Source of the DNA: Candidatus Rifleibacteriota bacterium
Lineage (GTDB): Bacteria; Muiribacteriota; Ozemobacteria; Ozemobacterales; Ozemobacteraceae
NCBI GenBank assembly: GCA_015232575.1
Contig: JADFZL010000011.1
Span: forward strand, 62,001-126,000
Length of the DNA: 64,000 nucleotides
Reading direction: 5' to 3'
The position numbers were made by a program, and so were the translations under genes. This document shows, in pieces, positions 61,580 through 64,000 of the stretch. Numbering within the stretch: the first letter of the stretch is position 1; the number at the start of each line of letters is the position of its first letter. Under the pieces are notes generated by a model. The model was not told the origin of the DNA. It searched no databases and saw only the letters and a program-made list of their open reading frames with translations.

Positions 61580-62956
61580 ATGAAGATAGACATAATTCTT
61601 GCTTATATTCAGCGATATGAGTTCGGGCATGAGAAAGACTTTGTTCCGCCAATTACGGGAATTCATCTTGCTTCACTGACGCCTTCAAAACATCAGGTGC
61701 ACGTTTTTCATCAGCAATTAAATGAAAATCCAGTTGTGACGGATGCAGACCTTGTTGCAATAAGTTTTTTCAGCGGATTTGCCCCGGAAGCATTTTTACT
61801 TGCAAATCATTATCGCTGTCAGGGCAAAATTGTAATAGGCGGAGGTCCGCACGTAACACACTCGGTAAATGAATCGTTGCGATATTTCGATGCGATTGTC
61901 ACTGGAGAAGCCGAATCAGTCTGGCCGGATCTGCTTAATGATGTTGAAAACAGAAGAATTCAGAGAGTTTATTCTGGAAAGCCCCTTAAACTTGATAAGT
62001 TGCCCACACCGCGATATGATCTTCTGCCGGATAAATTTTTCGTTAAAAAGGTAGTTCAAGCCACGCGAGGATGTCCATTTAACTGCTCTTTCTGCACTGT
62101 TCCATCGTTGAGCCCGGGTTTCAGAACAAGACCAGTTGAAAATGTAATTGCAGATATCAGTTACGATAATTTCAAACACTGGTGGCAGAGAAAGATGGTC
62201 TGGTTCTGGGATGACAACCTGACCGCCAGTAGAAAATATGCTGAAAAACTGTTGAAAGCCATGATTCCATACAAAAAATGGTGGCTTACACAGGCAAGCA
62301 TGGACATTTCAGGGGACGAAAATCTCCTTCGGCTTATGAAAAAGTCCGGATGCATTGGAATCTTCTTCGGAATTGAGTCTTTTATAGATGAATCACTTGC
62401 CAGTGCAGACAAAAGTCAGAATAAATCGCGAAAATATTCAGAGGCAATAAACCAGCTTCATAAAAATGGAATCTGTGTAATGGCCGGTCTTATATCCGGA
62501 CTTGATGGAGACACGACGGATTCCGTAAAGGAAATGGCGAAAAAACTATACGAAGCAGGTGTTGATGTTCCTTTCCTCAGTATTCTTACGCCATACAGAG
62601 GAACTCGGTTATATGAAAGGATGAAAAAGGAACAGAGAATTATTGCCGGGCGTGGCTGGGAATACTACAATGGCTACAATGTTACGTTTGTACCGGCAAA
62701 GATGACTCCGGAAAAGCTTCTTGAGGCGCATCGCGCTCTCTGGTGCGAGGCGTTTTCACTTAAATACAGTTTTCTGAGAATTGTACGGAGTATCAGATAC
62801 CTCCGACTTGGAGCGTTCATGGTCTGTCTTCTGATGAACGCTTTCTATTGTATAAAACGCTTGCGCGGAAATCTTCCGGTCAATTTTCAAAAAAATACAT
62901 TTTACCGCAGGGAATTTGAAAGTGATATAATGAAAATGCATGGTGAGGAAAGTTAA
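61580..62956 (+). CDS. B12-binding-type radical SAM protein
   Basis: 458 residues. N-terminal half is a cobalamin-binding-like Rossmann domain (GGGPHVTHSVNESLRYFDA, VTGEAESVWPDLL). The radical SAM cluster motif CPFNCSFC is at about 164-171 (CxxxCxxC). C-terminal region with two or three hydrophobic helices (YLRLGAFMVCLLMNAFYCIK). Members methylate or cyclise diverse substrates; the reaction here cannot be named. It uses SAM, and metK is divergently encoded with shared half-sites. The next gene follows after two bases. Confidence 0.9.
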   Translation: MKIDIILAYIQRYEFGHEKDFVPPITGIHLASLTPSKHQVHVFHQQLNENPVVTDADLVAISFFSGFAPEAFLLANHYRCQGKIVIGGGPHVTHSVNESLRYFDAIVTGEAESVWPDLLNDVENRRIQRVYSGKPLKLDKLPTPRYDLLPDKFFVKKVVQATRGCPFNCSFCTVPSLSPGFRTRPVENVIADISYDNFKHWWQRKMVWFWDDNLTASRKYAEKLLKAMIPYKKWWLTQASMDISGDENLLRLMKKSGCIGIFFGIESFIDESLASADKSQNKSRKYSEAINQLHKNGICVMAGLISGLDGDTTDSVKEMAKKLYEAGVDVPFLSILTPYRGTRLYERMKKEQRIIAGRGWEYYNGYNVTFVPAKMTPEKLLEAHRALWCEAFSLKYSFLRIVRSIRYLRLGAFMVCLLMNAFYCIKRLRGNLPVNFQKNTFYRREFESDIMKMHGEES

Positions 62957-62958
62957 AC

Positions 62959-63546
62959 ATGGCTTCGACAAAAAAAAAGAAAAGTGGTTGCACTGGCTCT
63001 ATTCTCAGAATTCTCTTCTACATTCTTATTGCTGCAATCATTTTTTCAGGAATAATATACTGGAAGAAAGACTCAGCAAGAAATCTTATGCGCAGATGCC
63101 TCGTTGTCAAACCTTCAAAGGTAAATCTGAATCTGGCTGCGCTTATTGGTACTAATCAGATGAAGGGAACTGTTACCTTAGGAGTTTTCAGCTATTTTCC
63201 ATTTGGAATTAATCTGACAAATCTTAATTATTCGATGTTTCTGAATGAAGTTCCGATTGCAAAGGGAATTAGAACAGCCTCCGCAAGCTATATAGCACCT
63301 CTTGCAACAACTTCACTTGAATTGACTTTTACTTTTGACAGAATCAACACAACCAAAGCGCTTGCTAAAACAGCTCCTGAGAAGGTTTTGAAAACCGCCG
63401 AATCTGTGCTTGACCAGTTGAGAGGTAAAAAAACGAAAAGAGACTCCCTGGGCGATATTGTGCGAATCGAAGGAAAAGCAGACTTCAGATTATTATTCGG
63501 AGCCTTTGAAATACCTCTTGACGGATCAGTCAACTTTAAGAGATAA
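62959..63546 (+). CDS. Membrane-anchored LEA-14-like (LEA_2) protein
   Basis: 195 residues. N-terminal Lys-rich segment and one membrane helix (ILFYILIAAIIFSGIIYW), then an LEA_2 (WHy) beta-sandwich: VFSYFPFGINLTNLNYSMFL is the typical strand pair. Family members are linked to desiccation or hypersensitive response, but many bacterial ones are unstudied. Two bases after the radical SAM stop, so translationally linked; the ATG is near GAGG. Function unknown. Confidence 0.78.
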   Translation: MASTKKKKSGCTGSILRILFYILIAAIIFSGIIYWKKDSARNLMRRCLVVKPSKVNLNLAALIGTNQMKGTVTLGVFSYFPFGINLTNLNYSMFLNEVPIAKGIRTASASYIAPLATTSLELTFTFDRINTTKALAKTAPEKVLKTAESVLDQLRGKKTKRDSLGDIVRIEGKADFRLLFGAFEIPLDGSVNFKR

Positions 63547-63588
63547 AAGAGTTATCTGTACAGTAATGTGGTGCATTTGGAGAATGAA

Positions 63589-64000
63589 ATGAAGATAAGG
63601 CAAAATTCATACTTGATGCCAGTGATTATGTGCATCATTTTATCAGCTTTTTTTTCAACATCTGCTGAAGCATCAATTTCTTCTAAAAGTCTTCCTTCAA
63701 AAAAATCCTCAACGGCAGATTCTTCCACTGGTGAAGCGGCAAAACCCTTCGCTGAAAAAGATAAAAGCTCATCAGCCGAAAAGCTTGATTCACCTGATGA
63801 AATGTCCTGTACATCTTTTATCAGCAAAATTACTGAGAACAATAAAATCATCGTTTTAATAATACTTTTCTTTGTTTCAGCTGAATTGTTATATAACTTT
63901 TTCAGAAAAAAAAGTCCTGAGTCGTTCTATGTAAGGCATATTCCAGCATTGGACGCAATTGATTCAATTCTGGGAATGTCTGCAGAAACCGGGAAATCAG
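63589..64000 (+). CDS. Membrane protein, 3' end outside window
   Basis: Starts at ATG 63589 with GGAGA about 6 bases upstream; an ATG five bases earlier reads into a stop. 137 codons visible. Signal peptide (VIMCIILSAFFSTSAEA), Ser/Lys-rich linker, membrane helix (IIVLIILFFVSAELLYNFF), then HIPALDAIDS. That last word recalls the DUF6754 family (inner-membrane proteins with a RxIPxLDAI start), a tentative memory-based match. Third gene of the radical SAM operon, 42 bases after the LEA-like gene. Confidence 0.75.
   Translation, partial: MKIRQNSYLMPVIMCIILSAFFSTSAEASISSKSLPSKKSSTADSSTGEAAKPFAEKDKSSSAEKLDSPDEMSCTSFISKITENNKIIVLIILFFVSAELLYNFFRKKSPESFYVRHIPALDAIDSILGMSAETGKS

Noticed and set aside
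1..64000. tRNA, rRNA and transposase genes
   Set aside because: No tRNA-like folds, rRNA signatures or transposase motifs (e.g. DDE blocks) noticed on reading; TTCGAATC-like words found lie in coding sequence.

Overview
The window is a densely coded, AT-rich bacterial chromosome segment with 48 well-supported protein genes, mostly on the minus strand. I see no rRNA, tRNA, CRISPR array, prophage or transposase. The gene mix is non-mevalonate isoprenoid synthesis (ispG), NAD synthesis (nadB), indolepyruvate:ferredoxin oxidoreductase (iorAB), pseudopilins with GspE/GspF, Ser/Thr kinase, HD-GYP, class III cyclase, SpoIIE-type and multi-REC signalling, and TPR and beta-propeller proteins. It suggests a free-living, probably anaerobic, deep-branching environmental bacterium; a Riflebacteria-like lineage is my guess, and no marker here proves it.

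Layout. 1-7.7 kb: a minus-strand operon with overlapping starts and stops (PHP phosphoesterase, glycosyltransferase with a repetitive His/Gln/Arg tail, coiled-coil membrane protein, Ser/Thr kinase, ankyrin protein running off the left edge). 7.8-9.5 kb: a histone-H1-like/HTH fusion and a small phasin-like protein with a near-consensus promoter. 9.5-16.8 kb: TPR protein plus GAF/adenylate cyclase; REC-HD-GYP regulator preceded by an overlapping short ORF; helical-repeat gluzincin protein. 16.8-25.1 kb: beta-propeller protein, ispG, SpoIIE-like protein with altered catalytic motifs, two pseudopilins, deoB. 25.1-25.6 kb: a gene graveyard with two truncated remnants and a 26-bp-stem hairpin.

26.6-36.2 kb is the most unusual part. 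One minus-strand operon joins four enzyme genes (Asp/Glu-racemase-like, two divergent citrate-synthase-like proteins, a ThDP enzyme) to four signalling proteins (GAF-PAS histidine kinase, REC protein, two REC-histidine kinases) and has no DNA-binding output domain.

36.5-49.2 kb: iorAB and a secretion/pilus locus: divergent operons for GspE, GspF, TPR, cupin and a major pseudopilin on one side, and lipoprotein plus three minor-pseudopilin-like proteins on the other. 49.2-60 kb: P2A-type ATPase, YdjC deacetylase, YjbQ, GH13 enzyme, M28 peptidase, nadB, polysaccharide deacetylase. The spaces between several of these hold non-coding repeat families. 60-64 kb: metK with an unusual leader, divergent from a B12-type radical SAM gene, a LEA-14-like protein and a membrane protein cut by the right edge. 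TTAATAA half-sites recur three times between metK and the radical SAM gene.
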